DNA of 64,000 bases from Silvibacterium bohemicum (GCF_001006305.1 NZ_LBHJ01000003.1:186001-250000), one strand, 5' to 3'. Positions 8,850-17,608 are shown, numbered from the stretch's first letter. A program made the numbers and translations. The notes: a model not told the origin generated them from the letters alone.

Positions 8850-9806
8850 TCAAGGTCCAGACGTGGGGGAAAGCGTCAGGTCTGTAAAGCATCCCTTTGC
8901 GCGACCATATTTCACTCGTGGGTCGCGGTCCGTTCCAATGTATTCAGCAAGAAAGTCGAGAAGCCCTTCCACTTTTGGCGTGAGTCGAGAGGAACCGGAG
9001 AAGAGCGCACACAATGTGATCGGCTCCGGCCTCCACAAGGGAAGAATCGGAACCAGTCCACTTCTGTTATTCGGGTGCTTCGCCATCCACAACGGCAGAA
9101 CGGTGATGCCGAGACCATCCAGGGCAAACGCCAGATTGACGCCGGGATCGCTCGTTACGACGTGAAATGCAATGTTCGGACTGACCTCTTTACGTCCGCG
9201 GGACAGCTTCCAGACTCCGGAGCCCGCGCACCGATGGGCGGCGAGTTCGTCGGGTTTGGCCGGGCTGCCGGCCGCGTTCACGTATCCCGGGCTCGCGAAC
9301 AGCCCTCGGGCCGTCCCAGGATAGGAACGGACCCGACGTACGGAGTCCTTCGGCGCCTTGAGTTTGAAGAACACGTCCACGTCTTCACGGGGTTCCTGGT
9401 CCCAGCCGAAAGAGTATGGCTCAATTTCCATTCTCAGTGACGGAAAGCGAGCGATGAAGTCCTTAAGCAGGGGCGCGAGTATCTCGCGAGCCATGGTCAA
9501 CGGGCAAGCAATCTTGATAATGCCACTTGGGTTAGCGCGGCGAGCCTCCAACAGCTCCCCTCCATCATGGATCGTGCGTAAAGCACGTCTGCAGGAGAGG
9601 AGATACTCCCTCCCTGCGTCCGTCAAAACCAATCCTTTCGCACCCCTCCGAGCGAGAAGAACGCCCAGGTGTTTTTCGAGACGAGTGAGCGATCTGCTGA
9701 TTGTCGACGCCGGTTGATGCAGTGCCTTCGCGGCAGCGCTCAGTGTTCCTGCCTGCGCGGCGATGACAAACGTCCGGACATCATTCAGATCAACATGATC
9801 GGGCAT
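8850..9806 (-). CDS. LysR-family transcriptional regulator
   Basis: 318 residues. The first 60 are the LysR winged helix: DLNDVRTFVIAAQAGTLSAAAKALHQPASTISRSLTRLEKHLGVLL followed by the wing RRGAKGLVLTDAG. The rest is a periplasmic-binding-protein-like effector domain with the paired Rossmann lobes (IIKIACPLTMAREILAPLL, then the return VVTSDPGVNLAFALDGLGITVLPLWMA). It diverges from the NmrA-like reductase gene across a 306-bp gap, so that gene and the fused quinone-oxidoreductase remnant are its likely targets. Effector unknown. Confidence 0.88.
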   Translation of the reverse strand: MPDHVDLNDVRTFVIAAQAGTLSAAAKALHQPASTISRSLTRLEKHLGVLLARRGAKGLVLTDAGREYLLSCRRALRTIHDGGELLEARRANPSGIIKIACPLTMAREILAPLLKDFIARFPSLRMEIEPYSFGWDQEPREDVDVFFKLKAPKDSVRRVRSYPGTARGLFASPGYVNAAGSPAKPDELAAHRCAGSGVWKLSRGRKEVSPNIAFHVVTSDPGVNLAFALDGLGITVLPLWMAKHPNNRSGLVPILPLWRPEPITLCALFSGSSRLTPKVEGLLDFLAEYIGTDRDPRVKYGRAKGCFTDLTLSPTSGP

Positions 9807-10112
9807 AGCGTGTGCAGATTGTTGAAATTAGTCCCCCAAAAACTAGCGTTTCTTTGGGTGAACAGTCTCGGCCGTTCAGAAGTCTACAAACGAGGCGCGC
9901 TTCGATTCTGTATTGGAGAGACCACACGATCATTATCGTTCATTGCGCTGGTGCAAAGCAGCTTTGCGTGTATCAAGGGTTCCACATGCCATCGTATCGC
10001 ATCTCTCCTATAGAAGAGATGCTTTCACCTGATCTCTAGCGAGCGACTTACGCGGAATCTCTAGAAGCAACAATCCTGAGATAAACCATTCAGGAAGAAA
10101 GCGACAAAGACG
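9807..10112. other. Divergent promoter region between LysR gene and NmrA-like gene
   Basis: About 306 bp without a gene. LysR proteins usually bind in such a gap; I could not pick a convincing T-N11-A palindrome by eye. Confidence 0.35.
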
Positions 10113-11009
10113 ATGAAAGTTTTGGTAACCGGAGCGACGGGAAATGTGGGTTCTGCGGTGGTCGCGGAACTCTTGAAGCAGGGTGCACAGGTCCGCGCGT
10201 TGACTCGCAAAGCGGACGTAGCCAAGAAGTTTCCGGCAACTGTTGAGGTTGTCCTCGGCGATTTGCTTGATCCCGTGTCGGTAGAGCAGGCAATGCAAGG
10301 TGTGGATAAGCTGTTCCTGGTGAATGCGGTCACTGCGGATGAACTGACGCAGGCGCTGATCACCTTTGGTCTCGCCAGGCGCTTGAAACTCAAACACATG
10401 ACGTACCTCTCGGTATTCAAGGTGGAGCAGTTCCGGGACGTGCCTCACTTTGCGTCCAAGCTAGCCGTCGAGAATGCGCTGCGTGAATTCGGGGTGCCTC
10501 ACACCATCCTGCGCCCTGGCTATTACATTCAAAATGACGCGACACTGAAAGCTGCCCTGACCGGACCGGGCATCTATCCAATGCCGATCGGGACGGCCGG
10601 TATCGCTGCCGTGGATATTCGCGACATCGCGGAAGCTGGTGCGATTTCACTTACCACAGACGGACACGATGGCCAGACCTACGACCTCGTCGGACCCACG
10701 TTGATCAACGGCCCAGGCAACGCTGAAATATGGGGCAAGCTGCTGGGTAAAAACATCGAATACACCGGTCATAACTTCGACCAGTGGGAACAGACGATGC
10801 GCGGCAAAGTGCCAGCCTGGATGGCATTCGACCTCCGCATGATGTTCCAGGGATACTTTGATCGCGGATTCGCTTCCACGGAGACAGAGGTCACGCGGAT
10901 CACGAAGCTTCTCGGCCACGCACCTCGTAGCTATGAGCAGTTTGCGGCAGATACCGTCCAGCTTTGGAAGTCAGAAGTGTCAACAAGCCACGAGCTAGTG
11001 ACTGCATAG
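10113..11009 (+). CDS. NmrA-type NAD(P)-binding oxidoreductase
   Basis: 298 residues beginning MKVLVTGATGNVGSAVV, the glycine-rich GxxGxxG dinucleotide loop of atypical short-chain dehydrogenases. ALTRKADVAKKF supplies the basic residues that favour NADP(H). The middle HFASKLAVENALREFGVPHTILRPGYYIQND fits the NmrA/HSCARG group, in which the classic YxxxK pair is weak or lost. Members sense the NADPH redox state or reduce quinones (QOR2-like). It is 16 bp upstream of a truncated zinc-type quinone oxidoreductase and is probably under the divergent LysR protein. Confidence 0.8.
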   Translation: MKVLVTGATGNVGSAVVAELLKQGAQVRALTRKADVAKKFPATVEVVLGDLLDPVSVEQAMQGVDKLFLVNAVTADELTQALITFGLARRLKLKHMTYLSVFKVEQFRDVPHFASKLAVENALREFGVPHTILRPGYYIQNDATLKAALTGPGIYPMPIGTAGIAAVDIRDIAEAGAISLTTDGHDGQTYDLVGPTLINGPGNAEIWGKLLGKNIEYTGHNFDQWEQTMRGKVPAWMAFDLRMMFQGYFDRGFASTETEVTRITKLLGHAPRSYEQFAADTVQLWKSEVSTSHELVTA

Positions 11010-11025
11010 GAACAGGACAAACGAG

Positions 11026-11256
11026 ATGAAAGCCCTTCGCTTTCACGGGTACGGCGGCACACTACAGCTCGAAGAGATACAGTCACCGATAGCCGCAGCT
11101 GGTCAGGTAGTCGTTCGCAATCGGGCGACGAGCTTAAATCCCGATCCACTGCGCGCTTCGGGAGTCATGCGGCAGGTCTTCCCACTCCAGTTTCCGTGGA
11201 CGCCGGGCGGCGATGGGTCTGGCATCGTCGAGAGCGTCGGCGAAGGTGCAAGCTGA
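11026..11256 (+). pseudogene. Truncated quinone oxidoreductase / zinc-type alcohol dehydrogenase fragment
   Basis: A good ribosome region and ATG are followed by about 75 residues typical of the GroES-like N-terminal domain of NADPH:quinone oxidoreductases: MKALRFHGYGGTLQLEEI, then NRATSLNPDPLRASG and FPWTPGGDGSGIVESVGEGAS. The frame then stops, so the whole Rossmann domain is missing; intact proteins have about 320 residues. The stop lies 8 bp before the end of the convergent ccmE gene, so the break coincides exactly with the border of the cytochrome locus. Evidently a rearrangement joint. Confidence 0.75.
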
Positions 11257-11264
11257 GAAATTTC

Positions 11265-11711
11265 CTACTGCGATGCGGCCAGAGGCGTCAGGGATGCAGT
11301 GCTGGCGCCAGGCTTGTTGGCCGGCGCGTACTTCGAGGCGCACTTTGCTTGGAGCTGCGTAGCCTGGAAGACTCCGTCCCGGCCGAGAGTACCGATCGCG
11401 AGCGCCTGGGCATCGTCCTTGAATGTGTCGGGAGGGGGATCGTCGCCGAGATAGTTCACGGTGAGCCTATGCCCCTGTTCGACCAGTACGAAGTTCACTT
11501 TGCTGCCGCTGCGCTCAACGGAACCTGGAGCTACGTTGCCGGCGACTCGCAGATGACGCGTATATGCCTTGCTGCCCATAGCTCGCATCTCCCCAATAGT
11601 CACGTAATAGCTCTTATTCGATTTCGCTCCGGAGACCGCCAGGTAAACAACGGTGCCCAGGATAATGACTACCGCGGCTGCAACCCGCAGAGTTTGCGAG
11701 TTTCTCTTCAT
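11265..11711 (-). CDS. ccmE: Cytochrome c maturation heme chaperone CcmE, CxxxY type
   Basis: 148 residues: a short basic N-terminus, one membrane helix (VAAAVVIILGTVVYLAVSG), then an OB-fold domain with YYVTIGEM, HLRVAGNVAPGSV, FVLVEQGHRLTVNYLGDDPPPDTFKDD and GTLGRDGVFQATQLQAKC, all typical of CcmE. CcmE carries heme from the CcmABCD complex to CcmF at the outer face of the inner membrane. The heme-binding motif here is C124-A-S-K-Y128 instead of the proteobacterial H-x3-Y; the cysteine variant is known from archaea and some Deltaproteobacteria. The start at 11711 is preceded by AAGGAG. Last gene of the minus-strand cytochrome operon. Confidence 0.85.
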   Translation of the reverse strand: MKRNSQTLRVAAAVVIILGTVVYLAVSGAKSNKSYYVTIGEMRAMGSKAYTRHLRVAGNVAPGSVERSGSKVNFVLVEQGHRLTVNYLGDDPPPDTFKDDAQALAIGTLGRDGVFQATQLQAKCASKYAPANKPGASTASLTPLAASQ

Positions 11712-11908
11712 ATCATTCTCCTTCCCCAAAAGCTAAGAGCGTGGACCATCCGACATAACAAGGCTGTGATTCGCCGAGGTTCGTCCTGCGGCAACCTCAT
11801 TGCAGCTTTGCGCGTGCGGGAAGCGCGCATCTGTTGCAGCCGGTCCATCCTCAAGCTCGTGTGTAAGCGGCCTTCATTCGCTCTGTGAGAGGTACTCACC
11901 GGTTTCAT
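11708..11908 (-). CDS. Doubtful 66-residue frame linking the membrane protein gene and ccmE
   Basis: This frame fills the gap between the 454-residue membrane protein gene and ccmE and overlaps both by ATGA, as coupled genes in this operon do. Against coding: the product is rich in arginine, has no membrane segment (so is not CcmD) and no recognisable motif. I list it because the double overlap is unusual, but it may be chance. Confidence 0.2.
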   Translation of the reverse strand: MKPVSTSHRANEGRLHTSLRMDRLQQMRASRTRKAAMRLPQDEPRRITALLCRMVHALSFWGRRMI

Positions 11909-13269
11909 GTCGAAGCCTCAAGCGGCCCTGCACCCTCAGGAGGCGCCTCAGCTGTGATCGTCGGTTCGTTCTGAGAAGGCGGTGAGGAGTATCGAACCAG
12001 AGCGCGCTTGAGAACCGTCTCGAACGCAGCTTTCTGCTCCCGATACTCTGTTTCTGTCAGCTTTCCTTCCAATCTCTCGGTTTCGAGCGCGAAGAGTTCC
12101 TCTTTGAGCACAGCAAGCCAGATCCCTCGCGTGGTAACTGCAGGAGGCGGAGAGGATGGCTCAGAAGTCCGGGCCGTTCGAGTGTCTGACGGCTTCGTGC
12201 GCAGCATAATCGCCGCCGCTATCACTAAAAGCAGACCGAGGCCGCTCAACATCCACCATTTGTATTTGTTCAACGGGTCGGGGGTGTCAATCGGCGCTCC
12301 CAATCCAATGCCAGGCCGCGTGTCAGCCGCAGGTCCTGCCGCGGCTGGAGTCGCCTGCGCTTCATCATTCTGTCCTTGTGGTGCGTCCTTCGGCAGAACG
12401 CCATCGCCCGATACGGTAAAGGCGAGCGACTGTGAGGGCTGTACATTCTTTGCCAGCAACGTCTGGGTGTTAGGGTCGCCGCTGCTCATTGGTTGAAAAG
12501 GGGTCGCGCTTCCGACCGTGAAACTCATGCTTTTTGGTAACACGACGGCCAGGTTCGCTGTGGGCAACGATACGCGCGTCTCAAACGTGTAGGTGCCGTT
12601 GTAGGGAAGGTCGTAACTCACCTGAAAACGCGTCTCGCCAGGACGCAGCGGGAAGATGAAGGAGTACTGTCCCTTATCGCCGTCTGGTATGGGATGCGCC
12701 GCGACTGGCATTCCTCCGGGTCCCATGGCCACGGCCGCCTCGATCTGCGCGCCTGCCGGAAGATTGATCTCATATGCCTTCGAACTGAACTGGGTGCGCG
12801 GAGGGCTGGACGCGTTGCTGACGAAATAGGTTTCCACTATCTGCAGGCTTTGCTGGTCGGTCTCGATCCTCCGCATATCCGCTTCTGTCGTCACACCCTC
12901 GACCTTCGCCGCGACATCGTATACATCCACATCTGCGTGAGTCGTTCCGGAAGGGAGCGGCGAGAAGTATGCGGCTTTCTGATGGTCGACGCGAATCAGG
13001 TGCATACCTGCGTCGGGTAGCTCGATGCTGTAGCGGCCAGCGGCATCCGTCCGGGCGCGTGCGATCTCCTGCATGCTTTGCGTCAACGCGATCAGGACGA
13101 CATCATCGCCTGCGTCCGGCTTGTTGGTTGTCTTGTTTCGTACCGTTCCCGTAACGGTAGCGGCGAAGCACAAACACGGAGCGGCAAGCAGGCACGCGAG
13201 GAGAACTCCGGCACAAACGAACAGACGGCGCGGATTGCTGAGAACGAAATGTTTCGCGGCTGGCATCAT
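11905..13269 (-). CDS. Membrane protein with carboxypeptidase-regulatory-like domain in the ccm operon
   Basis: 454 residues. A signal peptide (LFVCAGVLLACLLAAPCLCFAA) is followed by a beta-sandwich of the carboxypeptidase-regulatory type (ATVTGTVRNKTTNKPDAGDDVVLI, then GRYSIELPDAGMHLIRV). A second beta-rich region follows, then a transmembrane helix near residues 345-365 (WWMLSGLGLLLVIAAAIML). The cytoplasmic tail has a coiled segment, EELFALETERLEGKLTETEYREQKAAF, like that in CcmI-type proteins. Its start overlaps the upstream 91-residue gene by ATGA, so it belongs to the cytochrome-maturation unit. It probably helps present apocytochrome or links to CcmF/H; this is inferred from context only. 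Confidence 0.65.
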   Translation of the reverse strand: MMPAAKHFVLSNPRRLFVCAGVLLACLLAAPCLCFAATVTGTVRNKTTNKPDAGDDVVLIALTQSMQEIARARTDAAGRYSIELPDAGMHLIRVDHQKAAYFSPLPSGTTHADVDVYDVAAKVEGVTTEADMRRIETDQQSLQIVETYFVSNASSPPRTQFSSKAYEINLPAGAQIEAAVAMGPGGMPVAAHPIPDGDKGQYSFIFPLRPGETRFQVSYDLPYNGTYTFETRVSLPTANLAVVLPKSMSFTVGSATPFQPMSSGDPNTQTLLAKNVQPSQSLAFTVSGDGVLPKDAPQGQNDEAQATPAAAGPAADTRPGIGLGAPIDTPDPLNKYKWWMLSGLGLLLVIAAAIMLRTKPSDTRTARTSEPSSPPPAVTTRGIWLAVLKEELFALETERLEGKLTETEYREQKAAFETVLKRALVRYSSPPSQNEPTITAEAPPEGAGPLEAST

Positions 13270-13541
13270 GGACTCTTCGCATCTTCCAGATCATGGATTT
13301 CCGCAACGACGGTTGCGGCTTCATTTTCGAGCGTCGCCCGCTGCGCCACGTAGTCTTCTTCGGGATACTTTCCGGCGCGGTATTCAAAGTTGAGATCACG
13401 CAGGTTGTCGTACAAAACCTCCCGGCGCTCCCGTAGAAATTCCAGCCACGATTTGACTTTTTGGGTTTCAACCAGATGGGCGGGATAGAAGACATAGGCA
13501 AAGGCACCGATCAGCATCAATGCGCTGGCAATCGTGCTCAT
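13266..13541 (-). CDS. Small membrane protein, CcmI-like (one TM plus coiled coil)
   Basis: 91 residues. One N-terminal helix (SALMLIGAFAYVFYPAHLV) is followed by a charged helical region, WLEFLRERREVLYDNLRDLNFEYRAGKYPEEDYVAQRATLENEAA. The pattern helix–LRDLxFEYxxGKxxEEDY resembles the N-terminal region of CcmI, the apocytochrome-handling subunit, and similar short proteins stand beside ccmH/ccmF in acidobacteria. It overlaps both neighbours by ATGA, so translation is coupled. Function by context. Confidence 0.65.
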   Translation of the reverse strand: MSTIASALMLIGAFAYVFYPAHLVETQKVKSWLEFLRERREVLYDNLRDLNFEYRAGKYPEEDYVAQRATLENEAATVVAEIHDLEDAKSP

Positions 13542-13999
13542 AGTTCCGTCTCCTTCCGAATCTGGTCACGAATCTGGATGAGAGCGGGAGTCCCCGGCTC
13601 TGCCGGCGTTGCGACAGTGTGTAGTCTCCACTTGCGGACTAGTATGACGATCGCGGCAATTCCCAGCAGGAGAACCAGGGGAGGCGCGAACCACGCTGCA
13701 TCATTGAAACGCGTGAACATGGGCGCCGCCAGCACGGTCGGTCCATATTCCGCCTGAAACGCTTTGAGGATCGGGGTGTTGGCATCTCCTCGGCTCACGT
13801 CAACGCGAAGTTCGGCCAGCATCTGATGCGAATCCGGACAGCCTACGTGATTGCACCCCATCAGGACCTGGTTACAGCCACAGACGCACATCATGCTATG
13901 GCCAAGGGCGTTGTAGCGAGCAGCGGTATCCGAAGCTCCCGTCGAGACGAGGACCAGCAGGGCGACAAGGCCCATCTGCGAAAGTCGCAAGAGGCGCAT
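13538..13999 (-). CDS. ccmH: Cytochrome c maturation thiol oxidoreductase CcmH
   Basis: 153 residues from the ATG at 13999, which overlaps the ccmF stop as TGATG. An N-terminal hydrophobic leader (LSQMGLVALLVLVSTGAS) precedes the thiol motif MMCVCGCNQVLMGCNHVGC, the acidobacterial form of the LRCxxC motif of CcmH, with extra cysteines. Three-helix-bundle residues and one membrane helix (FAPPLVLLLGIAAIVILV) follow. CcmH reduces the apocytochrome CXXCH disulfide and hands it to CcmF. The additional cysteines may hold a second disulfide. Confidence 0.82.
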   Translation of the reverse strand: MRLLRLSQMGLVALLVLVSTGASDTAARYNALGHSMMCVCGCNQVLMGCNHVGCPDSHQMLAELRVDVSRGDANTPILKAFQAEYGPTVLAAPMFTRFNDAAWFAPPLVLLLGIAAIVILVRKWRLHTVATPAEPGTPALIQIRDQIRKETEL

Positions 14000-16062
14000 C
14001 AGTCTCCACCCCGGCTTGAAATTGCGCTCTGGGCCAGCCCAGACAAGGCGGCAGGAACGCGGCTGCGATTGAGTGCGAATTCGGCGGCCATGTTCGGCAT
14101 GAGCGCAACGCAGGTTCCGAAAGCGACGATACCCACGCCAATCCATATCCAGGCCACCAGAGGGTTCAGGAACACTTTGATGATCGGATGTTGGCTATCC
14201 GGGTCCCTGCCGGCATAGACCACGTAGAGATCCCACGCTAGTGTGGAGTGGTTCGCAACGATCGTCGATGTCTGCTGGCTGGCCGCATAGAAACGTTTTT
14301 CCGGAGCAAGCTGCATGACCTTCCTGCTGCCGCGGTAAACGTCGAGCAGAGCATACTCGCTGTCGTAGTTAAGGTTTGAGTCCTGCGAATAGTCGAGGCA
14401 CTCCAGCCGGTATGGCCCTATCGTCATGCTCTGGCGGAAGTTCATCTCCTGTTCTTTGCTTTGATTGAAGGCGGAGCCGGCAAAGCCGATAAAGATGACG
14501 ACCACGCCGAAGTGGACCAGGTATCCGCCATAGCGGCGCGTGTTGCGGCGCGTGAGCTGCACCATGGAAGCCAACAGGTTCTGGCCCGTGTGGCGGCGGA
14601 TGACGCCTGCACCCCGCAAAAATTCCGATCCGACAGCGGTCGCCACAAAAGCGGCAAGCACCCAGGTAACGAGCGCGTAGAAGGCGCCCTGGTCCTGCCA
14701 TGGACGCTCCCCGAGAATAACCAGAACCAGGGCAGTGAGACCGGCTGCTGCCATTGGTACGATGAAGTTTTTACGGATGCTCCTGAAAGAGGAGCTGCGC
14801 CAGGCCAGCAGGGGACCGATACCGGTGAGGAAGAGCAGGAACAATCCGATGGGTATGGCCACGCGATTGTAGAAGGGGGCGCCTACGGTAACTTTATTGC
14901 CCTGGACAAATTCCGAAAGCACGGGAAAGAGCGTGCCCCACAGTATTGTGAAGCAAGCCGTCAGCAGCACCAGATTATTGAACAGGAAGCTCGACTCGCG
15001 GGAGACCAGCGACTCCAGCTTATGTTCGCTTTTAAGGTGATCACGTTGCAGGATGTAGGTGAAGAGACAGACCGCGAACACGAGGACGAGGAAGGCCCAG
15101 AACCAAGTGCCGATCGACGACTGAGCAAACGCGTGTACAGAGCTGACCAGGCCGGAACGCGTGAGCAGCGTGCCGAGAATGGAAAGCATAAAGGTTGAAA
15201 AGATCAACCAGATGTTCCAGTGCTTCATCATGCCCCGTTTTTCCTGCATCATGACCGAATGCAGGAATGCGGTGCCGGTGAGCCATGGCATCAGGGAAGC
15301 ATTCTCGACAGGATCCCAACCCCAGTAGCCGCCCCAGCCGAGCACGGCATACGCCCAGTGCATGCCGAGAAAGATGCCGCATGTAAGGAAGAGCCAGGTC
15401 ACCATGGTCCAGCGGCGGGTGATGTGGATCCATTTCTCGCCGGGGTAGCGCATCATCAAGGCGCCGAGTGCGAACGCGAAGGGCACGCTGAATCCGACAT
15501 AACCCAGATAGAGCATCGGAGGATGGATGACCATTTCCGGGTATTGGAGCAGGGGATTGAGTCCAAAACCGTCCTGCGGAATAGCCCCTGCAACCAGCGC
15601 AAACGGGGGCGCAGCAAAGTTCAGCAGGAGTAAAAAGAAGACTTGGATTCCAGACAGAATCATCGAAGCATAGGCGGTCAATCGCACATCGACTTTGTGC
15701 CTTACCCTGAGCACAAACTCGTAGGCTGCCAGCAGCCACGCCCACAACAACAAAGAGCCTTCCTGTCCGGACCAGAGCGCGGCGAACTTGTAAGCGCCCG
15801 GCAACGCTCGGTTCGAGTGATGCAGGATGTAAGCAACGGAGAAGTCGTTGGCGAACGCCGCCCAGACCAAGGCGAAGGCCGCTCCGCTCACGATGAAGAA
15901 GCTCGCAATGCCCGCTCGTCTTGCCGTTTCCAGCAAACGTTCCGGAGAGATGCGCCCTCCAGATTCAGTGGAGAGCTGACGGAGCGCGACAGCGCCTGCG
16001 CAGAGGTTATAAGCGCAAAGAGCAAGTGCGAGCAGGAGAGCGAAACTGCCAAATGCCGGCAT
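13999..16062 (-). CDS. ccmF: Heme lyase CcmF
   Basis: 687 residues with about 14-15 membrane helices. The tryptophan-rich heme-handling WWD motif is HWAYAVLGWGGYWGWDPVENASLMPWL, followed by HSVMMQEKRGMMKHWN. Conserved histidines on flanking loops and the C-terminal periplasmic domain (MNFRQSMTIGPYRLECLDY, EKRFYAASQQTSTI) also fit CcmF/NrfE. It ligates heme from CcmE to apocytochromes on the outer face of the inner membrane. In this operon it most likely serves the multiheme cytochromes encoded just upstream. CcmA, B, C, D and G are not in the window. Confidence 0.92.
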   Translation of the reverse strand: MPAFGSFALLLALALCAYNLCAGAVALRQLSTESGGRISPERLLETARRAGIASFFIVSGAAFALVWAAFANDFSVAYILHHSNRALPGAYKFAALWSGQEGSLLLWAWLLAAYEFVLRVRHKVDVRLTAYASMILSGIQVFFLLLLNFAAPPFALVAGAIPQDGFGLNPLLQYPEMVIHPPMLYLGYVGFSVPFAFALGALMMRYPGEKWIHITRRWTMVTWLFLTCGIFLGMHWAYAVLGWGGYWGWDPVENASLMPWLTGTAFLHSVMMQEKRGMMKHWNIWLIFSTFMLSILGTLLTRSGLVSSVHAFAQSSIGTWFWAFLVLVFAVCLFTYILQRDHLKSEHKLESLVSRESSFLFNNLVLLTACFTILWGTLFPVLSEFVQGNKVTVGAPFYNRVAIPIGLFLLFLTGIGPLLAWRSSSFRSIRKNFIVPMAAAGLTALVLVILGERPWQDQGAFYALVTWVLAAFVATAVGSEFLRGAGVIRRHTGQNLLASMVQLTRRNTRRYGGYLVHFGVVVIFIGFAGSAFNQSKEQEMNFRQSMTIGPYRLECLDYSQDSNLNYDSEYALLDVYRGSRKVMQLAPEKRFYAASQQTSTIVANHSTLAWDLYVVYAGRDPDSQHPIIKVFLNPLVAWIWIGVGIVAFGTCVALMPNMAAEFALNRSRVPAALSGLAQSAISSRGGD

Positions 16063-16160
16063 CGTCTAGGTTTGCCCTCCTTGCCTTCTCCTGCTACTAG
16101 TCTCTGGTTCTCATCCACGCCCTCCGAATCGCTCTGAACACGTGTGATCGCTGTCGGCGC

Positions 16161-17600
16161 CTAGTGCATGCCAAGGTCAGCCAGTTGCTTTGGATTAGGT
16201 TCATCCACCGCCAGCAAATTGTGGCAAACGGAGCAGTCATTGGTGACACTGGTGACGCTCTTCCCATTTTTGGCGTTGTGATTGCCGTCGTGGCAGCGGA
16301 AGCACCCGGGATAGTCGTTGTGCCCGATGTTGTTGGGGTGTGTTCCCCATGTGACCTTCATGAAGGGAAAGACATTCCTGCTGTAAATCGCGACCAGTGT
16401 TTTCGCAGCCTGATCGATCTGTGCCCGTTGACCGTTCCATATCTGCGGATATTGCGAGCGATAGTAGCTTTCGAGTCCGGCAGTGATCTTTGAGGCGGCC
16501 TCTTGCTGCGATGTGTAACTCGCCTTCATCAGGACAAGTCCCTGCTTGTGCACAAAGGGTAAGGATGCGCTTGGGCTGCCCTCCGCCATATCCTTGTTGA
16601 GCGCTTTTTCGGGCGTGTCGAAGGAATGGGCTGCCCGGTTGTGGCAGTCGATACAATCCATGATGTGCTTTTCGCCGGCAACGGGTCCTTTTGCGTCCGC
16701 TGAGACGAATTCCGTTACGGAGCCGTCGTCATTCGTTTTGCCTACCCAGGGAATCGTCTGATGGTTTGAATCCGTGGAGATGTATTCGATATGACCCAGA
16801 TGGGCGCCGTGAATTCCGCTGAGATGGCCGAACTGGTCGCGTCCGCCCACGTGCAGCAAAACAAGCGTCCGCGTCATCGAGTTCTTTTCGTCATCGCCGT
16901 AGGAGGTTTCTACCAGAAGTTTGTCGCCGATCTCTTTATCCGCGTTATGGCAATTCAGGCAGGTCGTCCGTGCGGGAGGGAGTTTGTCTCCCGCCATAAT
17001 AGGCCTGGGATAGTCGTGCGCGACTACCATCAGAAGCTGTTTTGTCCCGTTGACTTTGGCGTGCACGAACCCGGGGATGCCCGCGGCAATATGGCATTCC
17101 GTGCAGGCTACGCCGGCATGAGAGGAGACAGGATAGGCGCCCCACTCGGGAGCCATGACGTGGCAGGCCTGCCCACAAAAATTTGGCGTATCCATATAGG
17201 CGACGCCTCGATAGCTCGCGGTGCCTACAATGACGAAGTTGATGAAAGTGGCGATCACGACAAATTCGATCCCGTGCCGAAACACAGGGTCGCCAAGATC
17301 GATCTCCGGATAAATGGAAGGCAGTTCTCCGGCGGCTTTCAGACGGCTGCGTCTCCACAAAATGCCGATGGGAATGAGAACCAGTCCCAGAACAAAAAGT
17401 CCGGGCAGGATCAGGTCGAAGATGATGCCAAGATAGGGATTATTGGATCCCCCGTGCCCGAGGAACTCCACGACCCAGAAGCCGATCAGAACGAGGGCCG
17501 AAGCGGTGGTCAGGGCCCCGCCGATAAGGCTTATTGGATTATTTCCATAGAAGAGAAAGGGTCGAAGCCAATTCTTCTTGAATTGATCGAAGTTTGCCAT
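16161..17600 (-). CDS. Multiheme NapC/NirT-type membrane cytochrome c
   Basis: 479 residues. Two or three N-terminal membrane segments (ISLIGGALTTASALVLIGFWVVEF; LILPGLFVLGLVLIPIGIL; FVVIATFINFVIVGTASY) precede a periplasmic heme domain. I count five CXXCH sites (CTECH, CLNCH, CIDCH, CFRCH, CSVCH) and a first site in the variant form C-G-Q-A-C-H-V-M, that is CX3CH followed by the Met typical of NrfH/NapC heme 1. Proteins of this type oxidise menaquinol and pass electrons to periplasmic cytochromes. Here the partner is probably the small cytochrome c 8 bp upstream and the decaheme protein. It takes the place CymA has in Shewanella-type chains. Confidence 0.82.
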   Translation of the reverse strand: MANFDQFKKNWLRPFLFYGNNPISLIGGALTTASALVLIGFWVVEFLGHGGSNNPYLGIIFDLILPGLFVLGLVLIPIGILWRRSRLKAAGELPSIYPEIDLGDPVFRHGIEFVVIATFINFVIVGTASYRGVAYMDTPNFCGQACHVMAPEWGAYPVSSHAGVACTECHIAAGIPGFVHAKVNGTKQLLMVVAHDYPRPIMAGDKLPPARTTCLNCHNADKEIGDKLLVETSYGDDEKNSMTRTLVLLHVGGRDQFGHLSGIHGAHLGHIEYISTDSNHQTIPWVGKTNDDGSVTEFVSADAKGPVAGEKHIMDCIDCHNRAAHSFDTPEKALNKDMAEGSPSASLPFVHKQGLVLMKASYTSQQEAASKITAGLESYYRSQYPQIWNGQRAQIDQAAKTLVAIYSRNVFPFMKVTWGTHPNNIGHNDYPGCFRCHDGNHNAKNGKSVTSVTNDCSVCHNLLAVDEPNPKQLADLGMH

Positions 17601-17608
17601 CCTGACCT

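Noticed and set aside
16144-16159. CRP-type site TGTGATCGCTGTCGGC before ccmF
   Set aside because: Only the left half matches; it lies inside the continuous cytochrome operon and is probably chance.
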